This document shows, piece after piece, positions 13,848-21,589 of a stretch of DNA of 22,493 nucleotides (position 1 is the first letter of the stretch; every line of letters begins with the position of its first letter). A program made the translations under genes and the position numbers. The notes under the pieces are model-generated. The model was not told where the DNA came from, ran no database searches, and saw nothing but the letters and a program-made list of their open reading frames with translations. Origin of the DNA: CAZKFN01 sp964552035 (lineage in GTDB: Bacteria > Bacteroidota > Bacteroidia > Flavobacteriales_E > Vicingaceae). The stretch covers positions 1 through 22,493 of the forward strand of contig CAZKFN010000030.1 of assembly GCA_964552035.1 (NCBI GenBank). The letters are read 5' to 3'.

Positions 13848-15530
13848 TTACTTTACCAATCTTCTATATTTAAACTTTTGGGGTTCATCTCCCAGTCGTT
13901 TTTTTCTATTTTCTTCATACTCGCTAAATCCACCCTCAAAGTAATACAACTGTGCATCTCCTTCAAAAGCTAAGATATGTGTACAGATTCTATCGAGGAA
14001 CCAACGGTCGTGAGAAATAACTACTACACAACCGGCAAAATTCTCTATACCATCTTCTAGAGCCCTTAAAGTATTTACGTCTATATCGTTGGTAGGCTCA
14101 TCAAGCAAGAGCACATTGGCTTCTGTTTTTAAAGTCATTGCCAAATGTAATCGGTTTTTTTCTCCTCCAGAAAGTACACCTACCTTCTTATTTTGATCGC
14201 TTCCGTTAAAGTTAAATCGAGACAAATAGGCTCTAGAGTTAATAATTCTACCTCCTATTTCCATTTGTTCATTTCCTTTAGAAACCACTTCATAGACGGT
14301 CTTTTCTGGATCCAATTCCTCATGTGTTTGATCCACGTATCCAATCTTAACTGTTTCTCCAATGATAAATTCCCCCGCATCTGGAGTTTCCTCTCCCATT
14401 ATCATCCTAAAGAGTGTTGTTTTTCCAACCCCATTAGGACCTATAATTCCAACTATTCCCGCTGGTGGCAGATTAAAGTTTAAATTTTCATACAACAATC
14501 TATCTCCATAAGCTTTAGCTACTTCCTTTGCTTCAATCACTTGACTTCCAAGACGAGGTCCACTAGGAATGGGAATCTCCAAATTCTGAATTTTCTCTTT
14601 AGACTCTTCGCTTAATAATTTTTCGTAATTATTCAAACGGGCTTTGGATTTAGTCCTTCTAGCTTTGGGATTCATTCTAGACCATTCCAATTCTCTTTCT
14701 AGGTTTTTTCTTCGTTTGCTTTCTGTCTTTTCTTCAGCTTTTAATCTTTTTGTTTTTTGTTCTAACCAAGAGGTATAATTTCCTTCAAAAGGTATTCCCT
14801 CTCCTCTATCCAATTCGAGAATCCATTTAGCGGCATTGTCAAGAAAATAGCGGTCGTGGGTTACGGCGATTACCGTTCCTTTATATTGTTGCAAATGTCG
14901 TTCTAACCAATATACAGATTCTGCATCCAAGTGGTTGGTGGGTTCATCTAGAAGTAGGATATCTGGTTCTTGTAACAACAAACGACAAAGTGCAATTCTT
15001 CTTCGTTCCCCTCCTGATAGGTTTTTCACTAAGGCCTCTGGCTCAGGGCATCGAAGTGCATCCATAGCTCGCTCAAGTTTAGTATCCAATTCCCAAGCAT
15101 TCAATGCATCAATTTGTTCCTGCAACCTAGCTTGTTCTGCCATTAATTCCTCCATTTTCTTTCCATCGGCTAGTACATTAGGATCGGTAAATCTTTCATT
15201 AACTTGCTCATAAGCTTTTAAAACGGCAACCGTTTCTGCGGCACCTTCTTCTACTATTTCTCTTACTGTTTTTTCATCATCCAAGTCTGGTTCTTGAGAA
15301 AGCATTCCCACAGAGTATCCATCAGCAAAGACCACTTCACCTTGATAGGAATCATCTTTTCCTGCAATTATTCTCAATAAAGTTGACTTGCCTGAGCCAT
15401 TAAGCCCAATAATTCCAATCTTTGCTCCATAAAAGAATGATAAGTAAATGTTTTTTAAAATTGACTTGCCTGAAGGCAAGGTTTTACTAACATTTACCAT
15501 TGAAAAAATAACCTTCTTATCGTCTGACAT
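13848..15530 (-). CDS. ettA: ABC-F ATPase, energy-dependent translational throttle EttA
   Basis: A 560-residue soluble ABC-F protein with two nucleotide-binding domains and no membrane helices. EttA binds the ribosomal E site and gates the first peptide bond according to the ATP/ADP ratio. The first domain has Walker A GLNGSGKST (42-50), signature LSGGE (171-175) and Walker B ILLLDE (191-196). A basic linker (about 245-320) forms the tRNA-interaction arm, with EWSRMNPKARRTKSKARL typical of EttA. The second domain has GPNGVGKTT (364-372) and LSGGE (453-457). The length and the insert in the first domain match EttA rather than Uup or YheS. It heads a gene string with hisS and hutH and is divergent from the rim cassette, 79 bp away. 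Confidence 0.95.
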   Translation of the reverse strand: MSDDKKVIFSMVNVSKTLPSGKSILKNIYLSFFYGAKIGIIGLNGSGKSTLLRIIAGKDDSYQGEVVFADGYSVGMLSQEPDLDDEKTVREIVEEGAAETVAVLKAYEQVNERFTDPNVLADGKKMEELMAEQARLQEQIDALNAWELDTKLERAMDALRCPEPEALVKNLSGGERRRIALCRLLLQEPDILLLDEPTNHLDAESVYWLERHLQQYKGTVIAVTHDRYFLDNAAKWILELDRGEGIPFEGNYTSWLEQKTKRLKAEEKTESKRRKNLERELEWSRMNPKARRTKSKARLNNYEKLLSEESKEKIQNLEIPIPSGPRLGSQVIEAKEVAKAYGDRLLYENLNFNLPPAGIVGIIGPNGVGKTTLFRMIMGEETPDAGEFIIGETVKIGYVDQTHEELDPEKTVYEVVSKGNEQMEIGGRIINSRAYLSRFNFNGSDQNKKVGVLSGGEKNRLHLAMTLKTEANVLLLDEPTNDIDVNTLRALEDGIENFAGCVVVISHDRWFLDRICTHILAFEGDAQLYYFEGGFSEYEENRKKRLGDEPQKFKYRRLVK

Positions 15531-15609
15531 CTTAGTTTTATTTAGTTAAAGACAAAATTGTCAATTTTAATACTAATTCTGGTGTTTAATAAACTAAATA
15601 TTCTTATTC

Positions 15610-16086
15610 TTGAATGCAAAAATAAAGACATTGGCAACAAGGAAAGATAAAATTTTAATCGGCAGAAATGAAATTGTAGATTTTCCAGACCTAGGTCTTA
15701 TGGGGATTAAGGCAAAGATAGATACTGGAGCATACTCTACAGCTATACATACGCACAAAATTTGGACTGAAATTATTGATGAAAAAGAGGTTCTTTTCTT
15801 CAAGCTTTTTGATCCAATACATGAAAATTATAGGAGAATCACCATTAAAACTTATAAATTCTTCCAGAAAAATGTGAAAAGTAGCAATGGAAAAATTGAA
15901 AAAAGGTATGTTATCAAGACACCAATGGTGCTTGGCGGTAAAAAAAGGTTAACGGATTTGAGCTTAACCAATCGAGGGAAAATGAAGTTTCCCGTTTTAG
16001 TAGGAAGAAAATTTTTAAGTAAAGGCTTTTTAGTAGACGTTTCAAAAGCCTATATTAGTCAACCATTAATAGAAATTAAAGAATGA
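15610..16086 (+). CDS. rimB: RimB-like retropepsin-type protease (ATP-dependent Zn protease family)
   Basis: A 158-residue protein of the putative ATP-dependent zinc protease family (PF05618), which has a pepsin-like fold. The core begins ILIGRNEIVDFPDLGLMGIK, followed by KIDTGAYSTAIHTHKI with the candidate catalytic motif D38-T-G-A. The C-terminal half has FPVLVGRKFLSKGFLVDV, typical of the family. No ATG opens the frame: TTG 15610 is the longest start, with TTG 15631 as the alternative, and both leave the conserved core intact. Its stop overlaps the rimK start (ATGA), implying translational coupling. In Pseudomonas a small RimB works with RimK. The same role here is inferred from the neighbourhood. 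Confidence 0.85.
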   Translation: MNAKIKTLATRKDKILIGRNEIVDFPDLGLMGIKAKIDTGAYSTAIHTHKIWTEIIDEKEVLFFKLFDPIHENYRRITIKTYKFFQKNVKSSNGKIEKRYVIKTPMVLGGKKRLTDLSLTNRGKMKFPVLVGRKFLSKGFLVDVSKAYISQPLIEIKE

Positions 16087-16991
16087 ATATTGCAATACTC
16101 TCGAGAAACCCCTCCTTATATTCTACTTCTAGATTAATTGAAGCAGGAGAGCAACGAGGACATAATATGGTGGTTTACGATCACTCTAAATGTTATATTG
16201 TCAATGAAAGTAGTGAGCCTTCAGTATATTATGGGAAAGATAAAATAGAAGATATTCATGCTGTAATACCACGCATTGGTGCTTCCATAACTTTCTATGG
16301 CGCTGCAATTGTTAGACAATTTGAAATGCAAAAAATATTTTCAACAGTAAAGTCTATTGCCTTAACTCGATCGAGAGATAAGTTAAGGAGTATACAAATT
16401 ATGTCTAGAGAGAATTTAGGGATTCCTAAAACGGCATTTGCTCGTAACCCTAAAGATATTCCACACTTAATTCGAACGGTGGGTGGTGCCCCTTTAATTT
16501 TAAAAGTATTAGAAGGCACTCAAGGTTTAGGCGTGGTTTTAGCAGAAACTCAAAAAGCAGCCAAATCAGTAATTGAAGCTTTTATGGGAATGGATAAAAG
16601 TATTTTGGTTCAAGAATTTATCAGAGAAGCAGGAGGAGCTGATATTCGAGCTTTTGTAATTGACGGTAAGGTTGTTGGAGCTATGAAGCGCCAAGGAGTG
16701 GAAGGGGAATTCCGTTCCAACCTGCATAGGGGGGGAAGCAGTAGTAGAATTAAACTAAAAAGAGCTGAAGCAGCCGCCGCTGTTAAAGCGGCAAAGGCTA
16801 TGGGTTTAAGTATAGCTGGGGTTGATATGCTTCAATCGGATAGAGGACCCTTAATTTTAGAAGTTAATTCCTCTCCTGGTTTAGAAGGAATAGAAAAGTC
16901 TACAGGGTTAGATATTGCTTCTAAAATCATAGAATATGTAGAAACAAATGCAGGAAAGAAAACAAAGTTAAAAGATAAAATTGGTGCTTAA
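16083..16991 (+). CDS. rimK: RimK-type alpha-L-glutamate ligase
   Basis: A 302-residue ATP-grasp ligase. From memory it aligns along its whole length with E. coli RimK, which adds glutamate residues to the C-terminus of ribosomal protein S6 and can make poly-alpha-glutamate. Landmarks: the N-terminal PRIGASITFYG (63-73), SRDKLRSIQ (97-105), the ATP-binding lysine K141 and loop EGTQGLGV (144-151), EFRSNLHRGG (209-218), D248 in AGVDML, and the metal ligands E260 and N262 in LEVNSSPGLEGIEKSTG. All look intact. It overlaps rimB by four bases and an M14-family gene follows, forming a three-gene cassette. The S6 gene (rpsF) is not in the window, so the substrate here is inferred. Confidence 0.95.
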   Translation: MNIAILSRNPSLYSTSRLIEAGEQRGHNMVVYDHSKCYIVNESSEPSVYYGKDKIEDIHAVIPRIGASITFYGAAIVRQFEMQKIFSTVKSIALTRSRDKLRSIQIMSRENLGIPKTAFARNPKDIPHLIRTVGGAPLILKVLEGTQGLGVVLAETQKAAKSVIEAFMGMDKSILVQEFIREAGGADIRAFVIDGKVVGAMKRQGVEGEFRSNLHRGGSSSRIKLKRAEAAAAVKAAKAMGLSIAGVDMLQSDRGPLILEVNSSPGLEGIEKSTGLDIASKIIEYVETNAGKKTKLKDKIGA

Positions 16992-17001
16992 ACAAAACTT
17001 G

Positions 17002-17967
17002 ATGGGTAAAGTAGTAAAAAAGATAATCATTGACGGCGAAGAGGTCTTACCTGGTGAAAAGAAAATCATCAATCTCAACATTGCTAGATTAGTTTCAGGT
17101 ACTAAAATCAACCTGCCTATCTTCGTCTTTAGAAGTAAAAAGGCAGGACCAACGATATTACTAAGTGGAGGGCTTCATGGTGATGAAGTTAATGGTGTGG
17201 AAATTATCAGACGAATGATTAAAAACAAAACCTTTAACAACTTAAAGTGCGGATCAATTATTGCGATTCCTGTGCTTAATATTTACGGTTTTTTAAACTT
17301 CTCAAGAGAAGTGCCGGATGGTAAGGATGTCAACCGTTCTTTTCCAGGTAGCAAAAGAGGCTCCCTAGCTTCAAGGGTTGCTTATAACATCACCAATAAG
17401 ATTTTAAAAGAAGTTGACTTTGGTATTGATTTTCACACTGGAGGTGCTAACCGCTACAACCCCCCTCAAAGTCGATATGCTCCTATGGATGAAAGGGCTA
17501 AAGAAATTGCACAGATTTTCAATGCCCCAATTTCTCTATCTGCCAAACTCATTAACGGTTCATTAAGGAAACAAGCCTATCAAATGGGCACAACAATAGT
17601 TGTATATGAGGGTGGAGAATCCATGAGGTTTAATGAAGAAGCAATTCTAAAAGGAATAGAATGCACTAAAAAAGTATTGAGCCATTTTGGACTGATTAAG
17701 GATAACTTTAAGGTAGATAAAACTGTATATTGTATTGAAAGTTCATGGATTCGAGCAAGAAGAGCGGGTTTGATGAAGTCTATAACTACATCTGGAGAAA
17801 TGGTAAAAAAAGGGCAAATCATGGCAAAAATTTCTGACCCTTTTGGCAAATCTGAAATTACTATTAAGGCCCCTAAAGATGGAATTATCATTGGCCATAG
17901 CAATGCACCTCTAGTTAATCAAGGAGATGCACTCTTCCATTTAGGTATTTATGAAGATTCCTTATAA
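17002..17967 (+). CDS. Succinylglutamate desuccinylase/aspartoacylase-family (M14) hydrolase
   Basis: A zinc hydrolase of the AstE/AspA branch of the M14 carboxypeptidase family, 321 residues from ATG 17002 (eleven bases after the rimK stop; earlier TTG and GTG starts inside rimK are less likely). The zinc ligands are H59 and E62 in SGGLHGDEVNGVE, and H145 in DFHTGG. VNRSFPGS (110-117) carries the substrate-binding Asn-Arg pair, and E203 in YEGGES is the likely catalytic base. The C-terminal 70 residues form the beta-sandwich end domain of the family. Position downstream of rimB-rimK suggests it removes amino acids or acyl groups from the RimK product, much as M14 deglutamylases do in eukaryotes. 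The true substrate is unknown. Confidence 0.9.
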   Translation: MGKVVKKIIIDGEEVLPGEKKIINLNIARLVSGTKINLPIFVFRSKKAGPTILLSGGLHGDEVNGVEIIRRMIKNKTFNNLKCGSIIAIPVLNIYGFLNFSREVPDGKDVNRSFPGSKRGSLASRVAYNITNKILKEVDFGIDFHTGGANRYNPPQSRYAPMDERAKEIAQIFNAPISLSAKLINGSLRKQAYQMGTTIVVYEGGESMRFNEEAILKGIECTKKVLSHFGLIKDNFKVDKTVYCIESSWIRARRAGLMKSITTSGEMVKKGQIMAKISDPFGKSEITIKAPKDGIIIGHSNAPLVNQGDALFHLGIYEDSL

Positions 17968-17979
17968 AGCAAGCTACAC

Positions 17980-18309
17980 TTAAAATAATCGAGCCCCATT
18001 GGGAACTTGTTTATCCGCACCTGCTAAAATAACCTGACCCTCTTTGTTTGGAAAACCCAAAACCAAACATTCCGAAAAGAAATTGGCAATCTGTTTAACT
18101 GGAAAATTAACTACTGCCATAACTTGCTTTCCCAACAAATCATCGGGTGAATATAAATCGGTGAGTTGAGCAGAAGAAGATTTAATCCCTATCTCTCCAA
18201 AGTCAATTTTTAATTGCCAAGCCGGCTTTATCGCTTGAGGAAATCCTCTTACTTGTATAATTGTTCCTATGCGTATATCTATTTTAGCAAAATCTTGATA
18301 CCTAATCAT
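17980..18309 (-). CDS. csaA: CsaA-like tRNA-binding/export chaperone
   Basis: A 109-residue protein made of one OB-fold tRNA-binding domain, the same domain as at the C-terminus of some methionyl- and phenylalanyl-tRNA synthetases. Landmarks: FAKIDIRIGTIIQ (7-19), KIDFGEIGIKSSSAQLTDLY, GKQVMAVVNFP, LVLGF and a C-terminal VPNGARLF. Length and motifs match Bacillus subtilis CsaA, described as a protein-export chaperone. Its ATG overlaps the stop of the DinB-like gene by one base (TAATG), so translation is probably coupled. It converges on the M14 gene with only 12 bp between the stop codons and no hairpin. Confidence 0.93.
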   Translation of the reverse strand: MIRYQDFAKIDIRIGTIIQVRGFPQAIKPAWQLKIDFGEIGIKSSSAQLTDLYSPDDLLGKQVMAVVNFPVKQIANFFSECLVLGFPNKEGQVILAGADKQVPNGARLF

Positions 18310-18812
18310 TATGAAAGATATTTTTCATTCAACACCCTAAGGTGATGCATTTCATGCCCAATAAGAATAATTAAAAGTTGTTTCACCGACAATTCTTCAC
18401 CGTTTATCAAACCTTTTCTATCCAGTGCATCATCATCAAAGGATTTAAATAAATCTATGGTAGAAATTCTTAAACGTCTTACTTCATCCATAATATCTCT
18501 AAGCTTTCTGTGGTTGGGATGTGATAATTCAGCATAAGACTCCACATCAAACCTATAATGTTCTCTTCGATCCCCTCTAGCAATACACAAAGCCCTATAA
18601 GAAAATACCCTCTCCACATCCATTAAGTGTTGAAGCACTTCTTTGATGTTCCACTTTCCTGGGGCATAGGATTGTTCAGCTTTGGAATTTGAAGTCATGA
18701 TTAAAGATTTTAACAAATCCTTAGTGCTTTCCTCCATTTGTTGATACACATTAACTTCTGGAACAAGTTCTACATAGGATTTATAGTTTTCTGGGAAATT
18801 ATCTGAATTCAT
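18309..18812 (-). CDS. DinB-like metal-binding four-helix protein
   Basis: A 167-residue protein of the DinB/YfiT-like superfamily, a four-helix bundle that binds a divalent metal through three histidines. The likely ligands are H62 in NIKEVLQHLMDVERVF, and H153 and H157 in IGHEMHHLRVLNEKYL at the C-terminus. The preceding YAPGKWNIKE stretch is also typical. Members include bacillithiol- and mycothiol-dependent transferases, but most are uncharacterised, so no reaction is assigned. It is the first gene of a two-gene unit with csaA and has its own TAnnTTTG element at 18840-18847. Confidence 0.88.
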   Translation of the reverse strand: MNSDNFPENYKSYVELVPEVNVYQQMEESTKDLLKSLIMTSNSKAEQSYAPGKWNIKEVLQHLMDVERVFSYRALCIARGDRREHYRFDVESYAELSHPNHRKLRDIMDEVRRLRISTIDLFKSFDDDALDRKGLINGEELSVKQLLIILIGHEMHHLRVLNEKYLS

Positions 18813-18839
18813 CTTTGTATTTCAATTTTAAATGAAATG

Positions 18840-18847
18840 CAAAAATA
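18840..18847 (-). promoter_or_regulatory. -7 promoter element for the DinB-csaA unit
   Basis: Minus strand reads TATTTTTG, an exact TAnnTTTG match, 27 bases before ATG 18812. It lies only about 24 bases beyond the stop of the decayed fhs gene. Confidence 0.5.
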
Positions 18848-18870
18848 AGCATTGAAATAAAAGAAGCGAA

Positions 18871-19525
18871 CTAAATAAGATCTCCAATCAGCCCCTCCTT
18901 ATCAATTAGTTATCTTTTTAGCTACTCCAGTGGTTAATCGTTGGGGCTATACAACATATCTCCTGAAAGTAGGAATTAATAAAGCCTGCGCCTATAGCTA
19001 TTTCAAGCTCCATAATATAAATGTAAAATTCTTTTGGTCGCTCCAATAGTTTAGGATTGTCACTAAAACCTTTTTATGTTTTAGCCAGGCAAACAGGGAA
19101 ATTACCGTAACCCATTTTTTTAAACCTCTTTAGTTGCGATTTTGCCAAATCGCTTAAGTATACTTCATTTCCTCCATTTGAATTACCTGATTCCAGCCAC
19201 CTCATGTTACACTGCTTTTAACTCCAAATACTGACTCAAAGCTTAGTTCTCTTATTACTGCTGTTGCTTTTTTTTAACCAATCGATTTAAAGCATCGATC
19301 AGACCAATAGATATGGATTTTACCTTTACCTGATGCCGTTAGAGTAATAGCTGTAATCAAGGTAAGTTTGTTCGTTTTTAATTTTTTATTTTCAATAAAA
19401 ATTAAAGAAATTTTAGCTTTATCCCTAGAATAATATTTCAACATTCTTTCAGGAATCGACAATTTTCCTGCTACTTCTCGAATATGCATGGGAGCTACAC
19501 TCTTTGCAATTTACATTTCCGTCAT
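18871..19525 (-). pseudogene. fhs: Decayed formate-tetrahydrofolate ligase gene with internal deletion
   Basis: Formate-THF ligase activates formate onto tetrahydrofolate and is normally about 555 residues. Here reading frames on the minus strand recover only its two ends. From ATG 19525: MTEM, a stop, IAKSVAPMHIREVAGKLSIP, then KAKISL and LTLITAITLTASGKGK (degenerate ATP loop). After a frameshift come SISIGLIDALNRL, then KATAVIREL and VFGVK, a stop, GGWNQV and MEEM. Beyond about 19168 the sequence jumps to the C-terminus: KKMGYGNFPVCLAKT, a stop, GFSDNPKLLERPKEF, ELEIAIGAGFI, and after more shifts ITIDKEGLIGDLI ending at TAG 18871. About 340 central residues are missing. A perfect hairpin (GCGATTT/AAATCGC, 19136-19153) lies near the junction. 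The 71-codon frame at 19274-19489 is part of this relic, not a gene. Confidence 0.88.
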
Positions 19526-19535
19526 TCTTCAAAGA

Positions 19536-19551
19536 TTTTAACTCGTTAAAA
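19536..19551. promoter_or_regulatory. Perfect dyad at the dead fhs promoter
   Basis: TTTTAAC and GTTAAAA are exact inverted repeats around TC, ten bases upstream of the relic fhs start and overlapping a degraded promoter (AATCTTTG on the minus strand). It looks like a leftover repressor site. Confidence 0.35.
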
Positions 19552-19603
19552 TAAAAGTAAAGTTTTCAAAAATCTTTATAAAATAACCGATATCATCTTT
19601 TGC

Positions 19604-19646
19604 TAAAAACAAGAAAAACCCTAACTCAAACTTGAATTAGGGTTTT
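19604..19646 (-). terminator. Strong intrinsic terminator after the YceI-like gene
   Basis: AAAACCCTAA (19615-19624) pairs with TTAGGGTTTT (19637-19646), and TCAA/TTGA continues the stem after one mismatch. On the minus strand the hairpin is followed by TTTTTCTTGT. It lies just beyond the assembly gap, consistent with the gene ending in or next to the gap. Confidence 0.75.
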
Positions 19647-20322
19647 ATAAATCACNNNNNNNNNNTTCGCAATCTTTAATAAAATCAGCAGTAATTTCCA
19701 ATTCTACTTCAGACCAAGTTTTACTAACTCCGTCAGCTCCCTTATGAAGATCATGACAAGCTTCATTAAGTGATTTTACCATATTATCCCCATCGAAATG
19801 TACCATATCAATAGCTCCACTTAAAGTGATGTTATTTCCATCCATTACATAATCCAATACTACTTCTTGGGTTACTTCGTTCATAGTTAAAGCAACGGTG
19901 GCAGATCCATTACTTTTATCCCCATCAACGCTAATGATTTCCCCAGATATTGATTCAGGGCTATTCATCACACCAAAGAAAGCGGCAGCAATTTTACCAT
20001 CTCTTTCTTCATCCTGCGTATTCACACTAGAAGGGTCTATTTCAAAAGAAATACTTTGCAATACTGCTAGGGCATCCTCTCCTTCAGAAGCATTAACAGT
20101 AAAGCGATCAAATCTGCCCGGTACACCAATCCTATCTGTAGTTTTAAATGCCGTCCAAGAAATGTGTGCTGAGCCTTCCGCATAGGCATAAGTACATGTT
20201 GTTTCTACTAAATCAACGTCCTCTATATCATCACTTTCAGCACTTTTATTTTCTACACTACCGCCACATGCCATTAATATAGTAGCAACAGACATAGTGA
20301 AAATCATAGCTATTTTTTTCAT
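19645..20322 (-). CDS. YceI-family lipoprotein (end obscured by gap)
   Basis: About 215-225 residues. The N-terminus is a lipoprotein signal (MKKIAMIFTMSVATILMAC) with C19 as the lipidated residue, so the protein is membrane-tethered outside the cytoplasm. The body is the YceI lipocalin-like barrel, which binds isoprenoid-type lipids in characterised members: YAYAEGSAHISWTAFKTTDR, a FEIDPSSVNTQDEERDGKI segment, a GEIISVDGD strand and VALTMNEVTQEVVLDY. The last readable residues are ADFIKDCE. Ten Ns (19656-19665) then hide the end, so the stop at 19645 is only nominal. A TAnnTTTG promoter (20357-20364) lies upstream and a strong terminator follows. Confidence 0.88.
   Translation of the reverse strand: MKKIAMIFTMSVATILMACGGSVENKSAESDDIEDVDLVETTCTYAYAEGSAHISWTAFKTTDRIGVPGRFDRFTVNASEGEDALAVLQSISFEIDPSSVNTQDEERDGKIAAAFFGVMNSPESISGEIISVDGDKSNGSATVALTMNEVTQEVVLDYVMDGNNITLSGAIDMVHFDGDNMVKSLNEACHDLHKGADGVSKTWSEVELEITADFIKDCEXXXXDL
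19656..19665. other. Assembly gap (10 N) at the end of the YceI-like gene
   Basis: Ten Ns within the last codons of the lipoprotein gene. The terminator hairpin beside it may have caused the assembly break. Confidence 0.9.
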
Positions 20323-20356
20323 CTTTTTTAAGGTTTTAATTATATCGTATAAAATA

Positions 20357-20364
20357 CAAATGTA
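20357..20364 (-). promoter_or_regulatory. -7 promoter element for the YceI-like gene
   Basis: Minus strand reads TACATTTG, an exact TAnnTTTG match, 34 bases before ATG 20322. Confidence 0.5.
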
Positions 20365-20424
20365 TAAATGATATAAAGAGTATTTTGCATTTTTTAGACT
20401 TTAACATTATTTATAAATATATAA

Positions 20425-21216
20425 CTAAGCAAATCTTCTTTCTTTTTTTATACTTTCGTAAGCCGATTGTATTTCTTGGAATTTTTTTTCTGCTTTTTCT
20501 CTTGCTTCTTGTCCTAGACGTGCTACTCTATCTGGGTGATACTTCATGGCTAGATTCCTGTAAGCCCTTTTTATTTCTTCATTAGAAGCATTCGTTGGAA
20601 CACCAATAATTTTATAATCGTTGTGGATGTATTGAACGAAGGAAGTTTTAATTTTTTCAAAATCAGTAGGTGTAATTCCTAAAAATCCAGCAATTTGATG
20701 AATGACATTCACCTCAGCTTTGGAGATGTATTGGTCAGAATTAGCAATTCCAAAAAGGTAATTAAGCATTTGCAACCTACTGTTGTAGTTGGTTCTTTGA
20801 GCGATTTGAAAGCTTACCTGTCTCAAGTTAAGGTTTTGTTTTAGCAGATCCCTTAATATGGGCATGTATTCTTTGGTCTCTTCGACTCCAAAATGTCGAA
20901 TATAAAATTCTTTGACATAATTAAGTTCTGCTTTTAAAACCTTCCCATCTGCTTTCATAACCGCAGCCGTCAGTTTTAGCAAATTATATGCAAAATCTTG
21001 AGTAGCACTCCGTTGGTAGGTTGAATTTGTCTTATAGTTCTGGCTTCTATCAAACTTATGTGCATAACTTTCTCCTTGATAATTTTCGTCCCAAGCTGAT
21101 GAATTTCTATAATTATCAATCAATATTCCTACAATAAACCCAATAAATCCTCCAAAATGCCCCAACAAAGCAAAGCCTATCATCGCACCAATCCACTTTG
21201 ACCATCCTCTCACCAT
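20425..21216 (-). CDS. DjlA-like co-chaperone (TerB plus J domain)
   Basis: A 263-residue protein if started at ATG 21216 (MVRGWSKWIG); a TTG start five codons earlier is possible but unlikely. A glycine-rich hydrophobic segment at 12-34 (GFALLGHFGGFIGFIVGIL) should anchor it in the membrane, as in DjlA. A TerB/DjlA-type helical domain spans about 73-190 (LLKLTAAVMKADGKVLKAEL, later LFGIANSDQYISKAEVNVI). The J domain is at about 196-263, with the HPD motif at 227-229, which stimulates DnaK. Domain order and size match DjlA. It converges on nothing: the YceI-like gene follows in the same direction 102 bp away. Confidence 0.93.
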   Translation of the reverse strand: MVRGWSKWIGAMIGFALLGHFGGFIGFIVGILIDNYRNSSAWDENYQGESYAHKFDRSQNYKTNSTYQRSATQDFAYNLLKLTAAVMKADGKVLKAELNYVKEFYIRHFGVEETKEYMPILRDLLKQNLNLRQVSFQIAQRTNYNSRLQMLNYLFGIANSDQYISKAEVNVIHQIAGFLGITPTDFEKIKTSFVQYIHNDYKIIGVPTNASNEEIKRAYRNLAMKYHPDRVARLGQEAREKAEKKFQEIQSAYESIKKERRFA

Positions 21217-21413
21217 AGAATTAAGATACAATATAAAAGATAAAATTACCCATTTAAAATATTCCCATAGTAAATTGCTTGCATTTTTCCATTCCTATGT
21301 TCACAAAATTTCTAGTAATTAAATAGGAAATATCAGGTAAAATATTCAATCTTTATAACCATCAACAAATATTAAAGACAATTGTTAAATCTTTGTCTTT
21401 CACTTTAAGCCTA

Positions 21414-21444
21414 TTGCAATCCACCAATAAATTGTGTAATCTTG
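21414..21444 (+). promoter_or_regulatory. Possible promoter for the sigma factor gene
   Basis: TTG (21414-21416) is followed after 20 bases by TAATCTTG (21437-21444), one mismatch from TAnnTTTG. The start would lie about 240 bases before the ATG, implying a long leader. Confidence 0.3.
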
Positions 21445-21589
21445 CAGCATCTGTCATATATATTGTAATACATCAATTTTTAGAATACTAGACTCAAAAC
21501 AACAACGGATAAATCAATAATTGTTTTTATTTCAAGGTGAGCAAAACATATTTTAAGAATAATGGTTGCAATATATAGAGAAAGGATGA

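Noticed and set aside
14193..15213. Open frames of 92-96 codons on the plus strand inside ettA
   Set aside because: They lie antisense to a fully conserved ABC-F gene, have low-complexity serine-rich translations and no start signals.
17580..17903. A 107-codon minus-strand frame inside the M14 gene
   Set aside because: It is antisense to conserved zinc-hydrolase sequence and resembles no family. It is a shadow frame.
19274..19489. A 71-codon open frame as a small protein gene
   Set aside because: Its residues match the N-terminal region of formate-THF ligase, and the homology continues past its stop in other frames and starts upstream of its ATG. It is part of the pseudogene.
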